Shown here piece after piece: positions 49,915 to 58,089 of a stretch of DNA of 64,000 nt. Each line of letters begins with the position of its first letter. Position 1 is the first letter of the stretch. The DNA lies in the NCBI GenBank assembly GCA_023442085.1, contig JAEZMT010000340.1, forward strand, positions 14,362 to 78,361, in the 5' to 3' direction. The position numbers and the translations under genes were made by a program. Below the pieces are notes generated by a model. The model saw only the letters and a program-made list of their open reading frames with translations. It was not told where the DNA came from and did no database searches. The stretch is from Pseudomonadota bacterium (GTDB lineage: Bacteria; Pseudomonadota; Alphaproteobacteria; Rhizobiales; Xanthobacteraceae).

Positions 49915-52248
49915 ATGGCTTTCGACGCCTTTTATTCAGCGGGTTCGATCTCTGTCGATCCCGGCAGCAAAACGGTGACCGGCGCGGGCACGCTTTGGTC
50001 TACCCCCGTGGTGCCCGGCGACACGCTGGAGGTGGCGGGCCTATCCGTCCGCATTGCGGATGTGCCGGGCAACGGCACGCTGACGCTGGCTTATCCCTGG
50101 CCCGGCGGGCCGCTGACCGGGGCGTCCTACATCATCGCCTATACCTCACCCACTCGGCTTTCCTCGACTTGGCTGGCCGAGCGGACCCGCGAGCTGATCG
50201 AGCGCCAGCGCATTCTCGATGCCGGAGTGGCGATCTATTCGGCGATCGCGGTCGGGCTCAACACGCCGCCCGCCACGCCGGTGGCAGATGACCTCTATGT
50301 GGTTGGCACCGCGCCCACCGGCGCATGGGCTGGCTATGCCGGCTATCTCGCCATCTGGAGCGGATCGGCGTGGCTGACGACAGCGCCCGAGCAGGGCATG
50401 CACGCCTATGACCGGAGCGTGGGCCGCATCTGGGCGCGCGGGGCTTCGGCCTGGACCATGTACAACGGGCTCGCCTCCGGTGTCGTCTGGCGCGGGGCAT
50501 GGTCGAGCGTGACTGCCTATGTGGCGGGAGACGCGGTGTCGCTGGCCGGCACCGCCTATGTGGCCAAGGCGAGCAACACCAATTCCGCGCCACCCTCTGC
50601 CAATTGGGATACCTTCGTTGCCGGGGTGGCGGGCGCGGCCGGCGCCACGCCGGCCATGCGCTTTGCCTTTTCCACCACCACCACGGACGCCGACCCCGGC
50701 GCCGGCACGGTGCGCTTCAACAGCGCCACCCTGGCCTCCGTCACGACCATCTTCATGGACCTTCTGGAGACGGGCGGCGCGGACGTGACCGCATGGCTGG
50801 CGGCGCTGGATGACAGCACCACGCTCAACGCCCGCGGCTACCTGCGCTTCACCAGCGTGGGGACGCAGACGAAATGGGTGGAGTTCGCGATTACCGGCGC
50901 GAACGTGGATGCCTCCGGCTATCGCAAGATCGCGGTCGGCTACGTGGCCGGGCCGGGTGGCTTCACCAACGGCGAGACGGTTGCGGTCTCCTTCTCTCGC
51001 ACCGGCGATGCGGGACCGGCGGGCGCGGTGGCGGGGGCCGGCGCCGAACTGGCGCGCCTGCGGGTGCTGGTGGCCAAGCCGCCCACCCTCATCATGGACT
51101 TCACCCGCGAAGCCCTGTGGGTGGACGGGGTGGCGGGCGGCTCTATCTCCGGCAATGCAGCGGCGTTCGCCACGCTGCTCTCCGGGAGCTTCAGCCGGGC
51201 GAGCACGGCATTCTCCACGGGCTTCGATGGGCTCCTGAAGTCGGCGGCGAGCGGCGTGCCGCGCATCGACTATGACCCTGTGACAAGGGGGCGAAACGGC
51301 ATCCTGATCGAGGCGGCAGCGACGAACCTCCTGCAGCGGTCGCAGGAAATGGCGGCGTCGCCATGGGTTACGGGTTCCTCCATTACAAATGACGCTATTT
51401 CGGCTCCGGACGGGTCACTCACGGCTGACATGTTTACTCTGACGGGGTCGGCAGTTCCGAATACCTACCAAGTCGTCTCCGTCACCGCTTCGACCAAGTA
51501 TACTTTCAGCGCATGGGTGCGCCTTGGCACACTGGCGGCTACCGATTTCAAGATGGCTTTCCGGGACGACACCGCCGGCGCATTCATCGCGACGGATCTG
51601 GGGCCCTCGGCGGTACCGACCGCGACCGGCTGGACCCGTGTCTCCTACACGTTGACGACGCCAGCAGGATGCACATCGTTGCGCGTCTATGCCTTCCGAA
51701 ACAGCGGGGCTCCGTCCGGCACCTTCTATCTCTGGGGCGCTCAGCTGGAGGCGGGCGGCGTTGCCACCTCCTACATCCCGACCACGAGCGCGACGGCCGC
51801 CCGGGCGGCCGATAACCTAAGCGTCGCCACGTCGCCATTCGGCTTTTCGCAATTCGGCACCACGCTGGTCGAGTTCTTTACCGCTCCCCCGGCCACGAAC
51901 AATGCCGTCGCCCTGGAGCTTCTGGGTTCCGGCGTGGACAATATTCAGATGGGCCGGAATACCAACGGCAACGGCGCTGTGATCGCCAACACGGCGAGCG
52001 TCAACCAGTTCGCGACCACGGCGGGGATGGCGTGGCCGGCCAGCGGCGAAGCGCGGCTCGCGCTCGCCTGGTCGGCCAACGACGCCGCGTGGAGCTGGAT
52101 GGGGGCGCTCGCCGGTAGCTCCTCGACCTACACCCCCAATGCCGGGCTAACCCAGCTGCGGCTGTTGGGAATCAACGGTTACGTCCGGCGTGTCGCCTAT
52201 TGGCCGCGCCGCCTCTCCAACACCGAACTGCAGGCGCTCACCGCATGA
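49915..52248 (+). CDS. Tail fibre protein with DUF2793 and head-spike-like domains
   Basis: 777 residues. Early part LYVVGTAPTGAWAGYAGYLA and RIWARGASAWTMYNG resembles DUF2793. Residues about 420-650 match the head-spike/fibre carbohydrate-binding pattern: GILIEAAATNLLQRSQEMAA, TASTKYTFSAWVRLG, FYLWGAQLEAGGVATSYIPT. Probably binds surface polysaccharides. Confidence 0.75.
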   Translation: MAFDAFYSAGSISVDPGSKTVTGAGTLWSTPVVPGDTLEVAGLSVRIADVPGNGTLTLAYPWPGGPLTGASYIIAYTSPTRLSSTWLAERTRELIERQRILDAGVAIYSAIAVGLNTPPATPVADDLYVVGTAPTGAWAGYAGYLAIWSGSAWLTTAPEQGMHAYDRSVGRIWARGASAWTMYNGLASGVVWRGAWSSVTAYVAGDAVSLAGTAYVAKASNTNSAPPSANWDTFVAGVAGAAGATPAMRFAFSTTTTDADPGAGTVRFNSATLASVTTIFMDLLETGGADVTAWLAALDDSTTLNARGYLRFTSVGTQTKWVEFAITGANVDASGYRKIAVGYVAGPGGFTNGETVAVSFSRTGDAGPAGAVAGAGAELARLRVLVAKPPTLIMDFTREALWVDGVAGGSISGNAAAFATLLSGSFSRASTAFSTGFDGLLKSAASGVPRIDYDPVTRGRNGILIEAAATNLLQRSQEMAASPWVTGSSITNDAISAPDGSLTADMFTLTGSAVPNTYQVVSVTASTKYTFSAWVRLGTLAATDFKMAFRDDTAGAFIATDLGPSAVPTATGWTRVSYTLTTPAGCTSLRVYAFRNSGAPSGTFYLWGAQLEAGGVATSYIPTTSATAARAADNLSVATSPFGFSQFGTTLVEFFTAPPATNNAVALELLGSGVDNIQMGRNTNGNGAVIANTASVNQFATTAGMAWPASGEARLALAWSANDAAWSWMGALAGSSSTYTPNAGLTQLRLLGINGYVRRVAYWPRRLSNTELQALTA

Positions 52249-52631
52249 TCGACCACCTGATGACCTATGCCGACGAGGCCACGGCTGCGGCGGCGCCGGA
52301 GCTTGCCGCCTATCGCATTGGGGAGGCATGGGACACCAGCCGGGTAATCCCCGGCGTGAGCGTCTATCGCCACCTCGGCACCGAGATGGTGGCCGATTCG
52401 GAGGGAGATTGGCCGCGCGAGCTGCGCGACCCGCTCGACGGATGGTTCCTTGTGGTGGCGCTGCCGACCCGCGCCGCCGCGCTGGAGACCAGCGCCTGCG
52501 TGCTTATCGCGGACAGGGACGCCGGCACGATCCTGCACGCCATCACGTCCGCCGAAGACCTCGCCACGCTGCGCATCGAGCCCGTCTTCGCCGGCTCCGA
52601 TTACCCCTTCGGCGCCCCCGTGGTGGGCTGA
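52245..52631 (+). CDS. Fibre accessory/chaperone-like protein
   Basis: 128 residues, MIDHLMTYADEATAAAAPEL, then GVSVYRHLGTEMVADSEGDW and DPLDGWFLVVALPTRAAALE. Overlaps the fibre gene by ATGA, so it may assist fibre folding. No domain recognised. Confidence 0.55.
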   Translation: MIDHLMTYADEATAAAAPELAAYRIGEAWDTSRVIPGVSVYRHLGTEMVADSEGDWPRELRDPLDGWFLVVALPTRAAALETSACVLIADRDAGTILHAITSAEDLATLRIEPVFAGSDYPFGAPVVG

Positions 52632-52652
52632 CGCTTTCATCGGAGCGCACCC

Positions 52653-53012
52653 ATGACGCAGGACCTTCCCGTCTATCCCATGCGGATCTGGCGCGGTACG
52701 ACCTCGCCGCCCTTCATCGTCGAGCTGCCGATCGATGGCGCCGGCAGCGCCTTTCACCTCGATATCGTGCTGGCGACCGGCGCGCGCCTCCTGCTCTCCA
52801 CCAGCGACGCCAGCCTGACGGCGGCGCCTGTGGTGGTGGAGGGGGAGACGTGGACCCGCGTGACGTGGCCGCGAACCCTCGCGCAGAGCCAGCTGGTGCC
52901 CATCGGCCCGCGCGCGGGGCAATACGAACTCAAGCAGACCGAGCCCTCCGGCGGCGTCCGGCCCTGGCTGTGCGGCGAGGTGATCGGCATCGGAGGGATT
53001 GTCGATGGCTGA
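52653..53012 (+). CDS. Hypothetical tail-module protein
   Basis: 119 residues, beta-rich: YPMRIWRGTTSPPFIVELPI, then EGETWTRVTWPRTLAQSQLV. Resembles BppU/receptor-binding N-terminal domains in size and position, but this is a loose match. GGAGCG upstream. Confidence 0.5.
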   Translation: MTQDLPVYPMRIWRGTTSPPFIVELPIDGAGSAFHLDIVLATGARLLLSTSDASLTAAPVVVEGETWTRVTWPRTLAQSQLVPIGPRAGQYELKQTEPSGGVRPWLCGEVIGIGGIVDG

Positions 53013-53355
53013 CGTTCTTCGCGTGATCGAGGGGCCGCAGATCAACGTGGTCGAACTGCCCGTCATCGGCCCGCAAGGGCCGCCCGGCCTCAATCCGTGG
53101 GTGGTGGTGACCTCCGCCCGCACGGCCGCGCATGGCGACCGGCTCCAGTGCAACACCTCCGGCGGGGCCTTCACGGTGACCCTGCCACCGACACCGGCCG
53201 AGGGCGCCGAGGTGTGGATCTACAAGGCCGGGGCGGCGGACCTCACGCTCGGCCGCAACGGCGCGACCTTCAACGGCGCGGCCGAAGACCTCGTCGTCGA
53301 TGTGGATGACGTGACGCTCATCCTCAATTTCCGAAACGGCAGCTGGAGGTACTGA
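53005..53355 (+). CDS. Tail-module protein with collagen-like stretch
   Basis: 116 residues from ATG 53005 (GGAGGG upstream). A short collagen-like segment (IGPQGPPG) is followed by beta strands (FTVTLPPTPAEGAEVWIYKA, LTLGRNGATFNGAAEDLVVD). Probably trimeric and part of a tail appendage. Overlaps the previous gene by 8 bp. Confidence 0.55.
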   Translation: MADVLRVIEGPQINVVELPVIGPQGPPGLNPWVVVTSARTAAHGDRLQCNTSGGAFTVTLPPTPAEGAEVWIYKAGAADLTLGRNGATFNGAAEDLVVDVDDVTLILNFRNGSWRY

Positions 53356-53579
53356 TGCCGAGGGTTTCCGACACCGCCGGCGCCGCCCGGCTGGGGGTGC
53401 TCGATGACACGGGCGCCGTGATCTATCCGGACAGCCTGCCCATGACCGGCGCCACCTATGACGTGGATGGCAACCCGCTGACCATGACGAAGTCGGACGG
53501 GACCGATTCCTGGGTGATGACCTTCACCTGGGATGCCAACGGCAACCTGCTCACGCAGAGCGTTTGGGAGCGCCAGTGA
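53355..53579 (+). CDS. Small RHS/YD-repeat-like tail-module protein
   Basis: 74 residues. GATYDVDGNPLTMTKSDGTD and FTWDANGNLLTQSVW carry two YD/RHS-like strand repeats. It lies directly between the collagen-like protein and the esterase, overlapping each by 1 bp. Function unknown, perhaps an appendage linker. Confidence 0.55.
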   Translation: MPRVSDTAGAARLGVLDDTGAVIYPDSLPMTGATYDVDGNPLTMTKSDGTDSWVMTFTWDANGNLLTQSVWERQ

Positions 53580-54943
53580 TGACCTTCGGGGAAATGGTCG
53601 CCCTTTTCGCCACACGGGCGGGGCTGAGGAAGGTGCAGGGGGTGGCTGAGGCGGCAGACGCCCGCTCGCTCAAGGGCCTTGCCATCGGCGGCCAGACTGT
53701 CGTCGTTACGGGCACCAGCATCACGCAGGCCATGGGCTTCACCGACAACGTCATCACGCAGTTCGATCTCTCCCCCGATGTGTGGGCGAACGCGCTGATG
53801 GGCGGCCGGTTCACCTTCCTCAACAACGCTGCGGTGGGTGGCACCAAGTCCGACACGCTTCTTGCCAACCTCCCCAGCAAGGTTCTGGCCTACAAGCCCG
53901 ACTGGTGCTGGATGGAGTCTGGTGCAAACGACGCCAATTCCTCAACGGGCACTTCGGCCGAGATCATCGCCGCCTACAAGGCCAACATGTCCGCCGCCAT
54001 CGAAATGTGTCTGAGCGCTGGCGTCCGCCCCCTCTACAAGACCATTACGCCTACCCTGTCCAGCAACACCAGTTGGAGCGCTGAGCGCGTCGGCCGCGTC
54101 AACGCCATGAACGCGTGGATACGCTCGCTGCCCACCACCTATCCCGGCCTCGTGGTGGCGGATTGCGCCGCTGCGATGGTGGACCCCACGAGCGCCACAG
54201 GCCAGCCGAAGAGCGGCTATCTACAGGCGGACGATGGCATCCACCCCAGCCACAAGGGGGCCTATTACATGGCCCTCGCGATCAAGGACGCACTGGAGAA
54301 CATCACGCCGAAGGTGCCCCGCCTTGTGGCTTCGGTGGCCGACGCATACGGCTACAATGCGCGCAGCTTGCAGATGTTCGCCAACCCGCTGTTCACCACC
54401 ACAACGGGCGGCACCAACTCCACCTCCGGTGTCGTCACCGGCGCAATCCCCGGCACCTGCCAACTCTTGAAGTCCGGCACATGGGGCGCCTCCTATGCGG
54501 CCTCCGACACGGTGGCGCGGCCGGACGGCTGCGGCAACGACTGGCGCGTCGCGGTCACGAACACCGGCGCCAACGATGACAACCTGTCGATGTCCTCGGC
54601 CAACATGAACACGTTATTCGCCGCCGGGGACCGGGTGTTCGCCACAGCATCGGTGTCGGTCTCCGGCCTTGCCCAATGGAAAGGCGCCGGGTTCTTCATT
54701 GAACAGTTGGTGGGCTCCACCACCTACCGGGCGAGCGCTCTGGAGCGGGCGACCAATGACGATGCAGCAGCGGCGGTCGGCGCCTTTCTGCAGACCGACC
54801 ATGAGATGACGCTGGTCACAGGCGTTCTGACGATGCTGGAGGGGTTTACGAGCTTCAATTGGCGTTTGCGGCCGCGCTGGATTGCTGCGAGCGGAACCGG
54901 CGTCGTGAAGATCGGCCGCGTGGGCATCTGGAAGATCGCCTGA
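53579..54943 (+). CDS. SGNH-hydrolase tail protein (probable esterase)
   Basis: 454 residues from ATG 53579. Block I VVVTGTSITQ (Ser47 nucleophile), block III SGANDANSS (Asn117) and block V QADDGIHPSHKG (Asp219, His222) complete the SGNH triad. The last ~200 residues are a beta-rich binding domain. It probably removes acyl groups from surface polysaccharide, helping adsorption. Located last in the tail module. Confidence 0.8.
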   Translation: MTFGEMVALFATRAGLRKVQGVAEAADARSLKGLAIGGQTVVVTGTSITQAMGFTDNVITQFDLSPDVWANALMGGRFTFLNNAAVGGTKSDTLLANLPSKVLAYKPDWCWMESGANDANSSTGTSAEIIAAYKANMSAAIEMCLSAGVRPLYKTITPTLSSNTSWSAERVGRVNAMNAWIRSLPTTYPGLVVADCAAAMVDPTSATGQPKSGYLQADDGIHPSHKGAYYMALAIKDALENITPKVPRLVASVADAYGYNARSLQMFANPLFTTTTGGTNSTSGVVTGAIPGTCQLLKSGTWGASYAASDTVARPDGCGNDWRVAVTNTGANDDNLSMSSANMNTLFAAGDRVFATASVSVSGLAQWKGAGFFIEQLVGSTTYRASALERATNDDAAAAVGAFLQTDHEMTLVTGVLTMLEGFTSFNWRLRPRWIAASGTGVVKIGRVGIWKIA

Positions 54944-54950
54944 CGCCCCT

Positions 54951-55051
54951 CTAAGCCCTTCCCTGGCGACATGAGGATGCCAGGCAGGTGAGCCGGGCGA
55001 CCTATGGGGGCAGACCGCCCGGCTTCCGTCCGCCCCAGTGTCAGGGCTTGG
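54951..55051 (+). ncRNA. Candidate branched structured RNA before the lysis cassette
   Basis: CTAAGCCCT (54951-54959) pairs with AGGGCTTGG (55043-55051), one G-U included. Enclosed are CCTGGC/GCCAGG (54962-54967 with 54979-54984, 11-nt loop) and AGCCGGGCG/CGCCCGGCT (54991-54999 with 55016-55024, 16-nt loop). A terminator follows at 55074. This is the layout of a leader attenuator or riboswitch-like element; class unknown. Confidence 0.5.
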
Positions 55052-55073
55052 GGCAGACACACCTTTTTACCAC

Positions 55074-55100
55074 GGCCGCCTTCGGGCGGCCTTTTCTTTT
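55074..55100 (+). terminator. Rho-independent terminator before endolysin gene
   Basis: GGCCGCC (55074-55080), loop TTCG, GGCGGCC (55085-55091), then TTTTCTTTT. Same core as the terminator after the capsid gene at 37906. It lies 23 bp before the lysis cassette, so lysis genes need read-through (antitermination) or their own promoter. Confidence 0.8.
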
Positions 55101-55123
55101 CTCAACCCATCGACAGGTGAACC

Positions 55124-55909
55124 ATGGATCTGCGCGACCTGCAGTCGGCGCTGAATGCGCGCGGCTGGACGCCCCCGCTTGCCCTTGATGGCGAGTGGGG
55201 GCCGGCGACCGACAAGGCCGTCTCTGACCTTCTCTCCGAAGCGGGCGTCGCATGGGAGGAGTGGCCGTCTAACCGCCGCGCGCTGGCGGCCAAGCAGGTG
55301 ATCTGCAAGCTCGCCGGCATCGACGCCGGCATCATCGACGGACGCGAGGGGCCGCAGACCCGCCACGCCGTTGAGGTGTGGGATGCCCGCCAGCGGGGCG
55401 ACACCTCGGCCGAGACGTGGCGCGACCCGCCGGCGATGCAGCCGATGGTGTGGCCCAAGCAGGTGGACGTGCAGCGCTTCTACGGCGCGCCGGGCGAGAA
55501 CCAGACGATGCTGGCACTGCCCTTCCCCATGCGCCTCGCGTGGGAGACGGACACCATCGTCAAGCGCATCTCGGTCCACGAGAAGGTCCACGACAGCGCG
55601 GCCCGCGTGTTTGACAGGGTGCTCGACCATTACGGCATCAGGGGCATCCAGACGCTGGGCGTGGATCTCTTCGGCGGCTCGCTGAATGTGCGTCGGATGC
55701 GGGGTGGCTCCGCCTGGTCCATGCACTCGTGGGGCATCGCCATCGACTTCGACCCCGACCGCAATCAGCTGAAGTGGGGCCGCGACCGGGCGCGTCTTGC
55801 CCAGCCGGACGCCGAGGTGTGGTGGCAGCTGTGGGAAGAGGAAGGCTGGCTCTCCCTCGGCCGCGCCCGGAACTACGACTGGATGCACGTTCAGGCGGCG
55901 CGCCTGTGA
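55124..55909 (+). CDS. Endolysin: M15 peptidase with PG-binding domain
   Basis: 261 residues. The N-terminal peptidoglycan-binding-like domain (LQSALNARGWTPPLALDGEW, then GREGPQTRHAVEVW) precedes a M15/VanY-like D-Ala-D-Ala peptidase with SMHSWGIAIDFD (H201, D208) and WMHVQ (H255). It cuts peptide stems to release virions. No signal peptide, so a holin must give access. Confidence 0.88.
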   Translation: MDLRDLQSALNARGWTPPLALDGEWGPATDKAVSDLLSEAGVAWEEWPSNRRALAAKQVICKLAGIDAGIIDGREGPQTRHAVEVWDARQRGDTSAETWRDPPAMQPMVWPKQVDVQRFYGAPGENQTMLALPFPMRLAWETDTIVKRISVHEKVHDSAARVFDRVLDHYGIRGIQTLGVDLFGGSLNVRRMRGGSAWSMHSWGIAIDFDPDRNQLKWGRDRARLAQPDAEVWWQLWEEEGWLSLGRARNYDWMHVQAARL

Positions 55910-56229
55910 GCGACGCCGGCCCCGATCCCGACGATTCGCCGCTGGCGCGGCCGTCCTGGAGCACGCGGCGACGCATCATCCTCGTGACGCTCCTCTTCTG
56001 CGCCGGCGAGGTGGTCTACCTCACCGCATGGGGGCGGGACACCAGCCTGCACGAGACCATCGCCAACGGCGCCTTCATCCTCGCCGGCGCCGTCATCGGC
56101 GCCTACGTGTTCGGCGCCGTGTGGGACGACGCCAACGTCATGTCGAACCTCGGCCGGCCCCGCCGCCCCAAGCGGATGGACTTCGAGGGCATCGACGCCC
56201 CCCAGCCCCCGAAGGACTACGGCTCATGA
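55906..56229 (+). CDS. Holin-like membrane protein
   Basis: 107 residues from GTG 55906 (GTGA overlap). Two membrane segments (IILVTLLFCAGEVVYLTAW and TIANGAFILAGAVIGAYVFG) with short charged ends and a Pro/Arg-rich tail. The position after endolysin and size suggest a class II-like holin. Confidence 0.65.
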   Translation: MSDAGPDPDDSPLARPSWSTRRRIILVTLLFCAGEVVYLTAWGRDTSLHETIANGAFILAGAVIGAYVFGAVWDDANVMSNLGRPRRPKRMDFEGIDAPQPPKDYGS

Positions 56230-56654
56230 GCATTCTTGCCATGTTCGCGTCCGGCGCCATCTCGTGGCTGCTGGCGCTGGTGACCGGCGCTGCGCTGCTG
56301 GTGGGCATCGCTGCCCTCGTCTGGTCGCGCATTCCGCCCCTGCCCTATCGCCACGTCGCGGCAGGGCTCGCCGGGCTGCTGCTCTTTATCGCGGGCTGGG
56401 CGGGGCATGCCTCCGACCAGCGGGGGCGGATGGAGCGGCAGGCCCTGATAGCCGCCAACCGTGCACTCGTGAAGGAGGCGGCCTCGGAGCGGGCCAAGGT
56501 GGCGGCGCTCGCGCGGGACGCGGAGCTGGCCTCCGCCCATGCCGCCGCAGCGGAGGCCAGGGCGCGGGCGCTGGAGGATCTGATTGCCCAGACGCCGGAC
56601 ACGCCCGCCCTTGATGCCGACACCAGCGCCCGCGTGCGCGGGCTGTGGAGGTGA
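56226..56654 (+). CDS. Inner-membrane spanin-like (Rz) protein
   Basis: 142 residues from ATG 56226. Two N-terminal hydrophobic segments (WLLALVTGAALLVGIAALVW and HVAAGLAGLLLFIAGWAG) then a long Ala/Glu/Arg coiled coil in the periplasm (KEAASERAKVAALARDAELA). It precedes a lipoprotein gene, as Rz precedes Rz1. One extra membrane helix compared with typical Rz. Confidence 0.65.
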   Translation: MSILAMFASGAISWLLALVTGAALLVGIAALVWSRIPPLPYRHVAAGLAGLLLFIAGWAGHASDQRGRMERQALIAANRALVKEAASERAKVAALARDAELASAHAAAAEARARALEDLIAQTPDTPALDADTSARVRGLWR

Positions 56655-56656
56655 CC

Positions 56657-56959
56657 ATGACCCCGACGCGCATCCTGATCGCCGCCGCCTGCCTTGTCGT
56701 TCTCGCGTTTGCGCTCGCGGGGTGCGGCGCCACATCGGTCCGGCCGAGGCTCGATCTCGCTCCCATCCCGGAGGATCTGCGCGCCTGCGCCCGGCGCTAC
56801 GTGCCGGCTCCGGCCGGAGACAAGCCGCTGACGCAGCGCGAGGTGGTGGCCCTGATCGGCCGGCTCAAGGCCAGCGAGGAGGCCAAGAGCGGCTGTCTCG
56901 CCCGCCTCATCGCCCTCTACGAATCGCAGGCGGCCATGGTGCGGGAGGCGCTGAAATGA
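56657..56959 (+). CDS. Outer-membrane spanin-like lipoprotein (Rz1)
   Basis: 100 residues from ATG 56657. Signal with lipobox: ACLVVLAFALAGC, Cys at 23. The mature part (RPRLDLAPIPEDLRACARRY, Pro-rich) would bridge to the inner spanin and fuse the membranes at lysis. The order endolysin-holin-Rz-Rz1 is complete. Confidence 0.7.
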   Translation: MTPTRILIAAACLVVLAFALAGCGATSVRPRLDLAPIPEDLRACARRYVPAPAGDKPLTQREVVALIGRLKASEEAKSGCLARLIALYESQAAMVREALK

Positions 56960-57297
56960 CCACGGAAGCGAAGGCAGCGGCGGACCAGATGGCGGAAGAC
57001 AGCCCACCCCCCCAGCGGGAGCATTGGACCATCGACAAGCGCATTCCTCTGGCGCTGATGACGGGGCTCCTGTTTCAAGGAGCCGTCTTCACCTGGTGGG
57101 CCTCGAAGCTCGACAGCCGGGTGGAAGCCGGCGATCACCGGATCTCCAAGCTGGAGAGCAAGGACAGCGAGCAGCGGGCCGACCGCGACCGCATGATCCG
57201 GCTGGAGGAGAGAATCATTTCGATGGTCGAAGAGCAGCGGCGCATGAACGGCAAGCTGGAGCTGCTGCTCGATGAGCGGCGGCCGGAGCGCCGCTAG
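56956..57297 (+). CDS. Membrane-anchored coiled-coil protein
   Basis: 113 residues from ATG 56956 (ATGA overlap). One membrane segment (IPLALMTGLLFQGAVFTWWA) and then a coiled coil (LESKDSEQRADRDRMIRLEE, RRMNGKLELLLDERRPE). Possibly an antiholin-like or structural lysis regulator. No family recognised. Confidence 0.6.
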   Translation: MTTEAKAAADQMAEDSPPPQREHWTIDKRIPLALMTGLLFQGAVFTWWASKLDSRVEAGDHRISKLESKDSEQRADRDRMIRLEERIISMVEEQRRMNGKLELLLDERRPERR

Positions 57298-57545
57298 TGA
57301 CGCGCCTCCGATTCGACTGGGATGCGGACGGCGCGTTCGCGTCGCTGACCCGCCCCGGCGCAGCGGCCGAGGAGATACGCCTTACGCCGCAGGAGGTGGA
57401 TGCCTTGCTGCGGGACCTCCTCGCCGCCGCCCTGGCCCAGCGCGGCCGGGTGGTGGTGAGGCCGGCGCGGTGGCCGAGCAACATGCAGAATACGCTTATC
57501 GCTGATGATGCGCCCGTACCTCAGATTGGTCGGTTTGGGGAATGA
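57297..57545 (+). CDS. Hypothetical protein after the lysis cassette
   Basis: 82 residues from GTG 57297. RLRFDWDADGAFASLTRPGA, then ALLRDLLAAALAQRGRVVVR. Cytoplasmic, no motif. It shares one base with the upstream stop (TAGTG). Confidence 0.55.
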   Translation: MTRLRFDWDADGAFASLTRPGAAAEEIRLTPQEVDALLRDLLAAALAQRGRVVVRPARWPSNMQNTLIADDAPVPQIGRFGE

Positions 57546-57682
57546 ACTTCAAGCTTGTCCACGGGTCGACAGTCCCCGTGGGGGGCTTAGCGGGCGGCCC
57601 CCTTTCGGCGATGTGGCCTTTTTCCCAAGCAGTCTTATGCTCCTCCACTATCTTGAGCGCAGCGATAAAAGGGGAGAAGGCC

Positions 57683-57871
57683 ATGCAATTGAACGATGTG
57701 AACCCTGTCGCAGCGGTCGAAACAGAGGCCGGGCCGCGGTCGGGCGTCACTATGGTGAGCTTGCCGCATCGCGTGCCGATCTTCACCGTGACGATGCCTA
57801 CCCGCGACGGTGCCGAACATGTCCGCGAATTCCTACTGGATGTGATCAAGGCCGGAGGCCAATTTCGTTAG
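57683..57871 (+). CDS. Small hypothetical protein
   Basis: 62 residues from ATG 57683 (GGGGAGAAGG upstream). It begins MQLNDVNPVAAVETEAGPRS and ends EFLLDVIKAGGQFR. The frame is also open from 57542, but the ribosome-binding site favours 57683. The next gene starts after 218 bp of non-coding DNA that includes GCGTCA-ATA-TGACGC (57910-57924). Confidence 0.45.
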   Translation: MQLNDVNPVAAVETEAGPRSGVTMVSLPHRVPIFTVTMPTRDGAEHVREFLLDVIKAGGQFR

Positions 57872-58089
57872 CCGATTATTCCACTTACCCGCCCCATCTG
57901 AAGCGCGCGGCGTCAATATGACGCTACGGCTGGGTCATCGCGGCCAAGGGTTGTCGGAGGGCGAGTTTGGGTTGCCTGTAGCGCCGTCTTGGTCCACGGC
58001 TTTAGTCGAATAGCCCTAGTTGCTATTCCACAGATGGCTGGGCATGTTCCTTTCGGGAAGGCGTCAGGGAAGCCAGAGGGCCGGATAGA

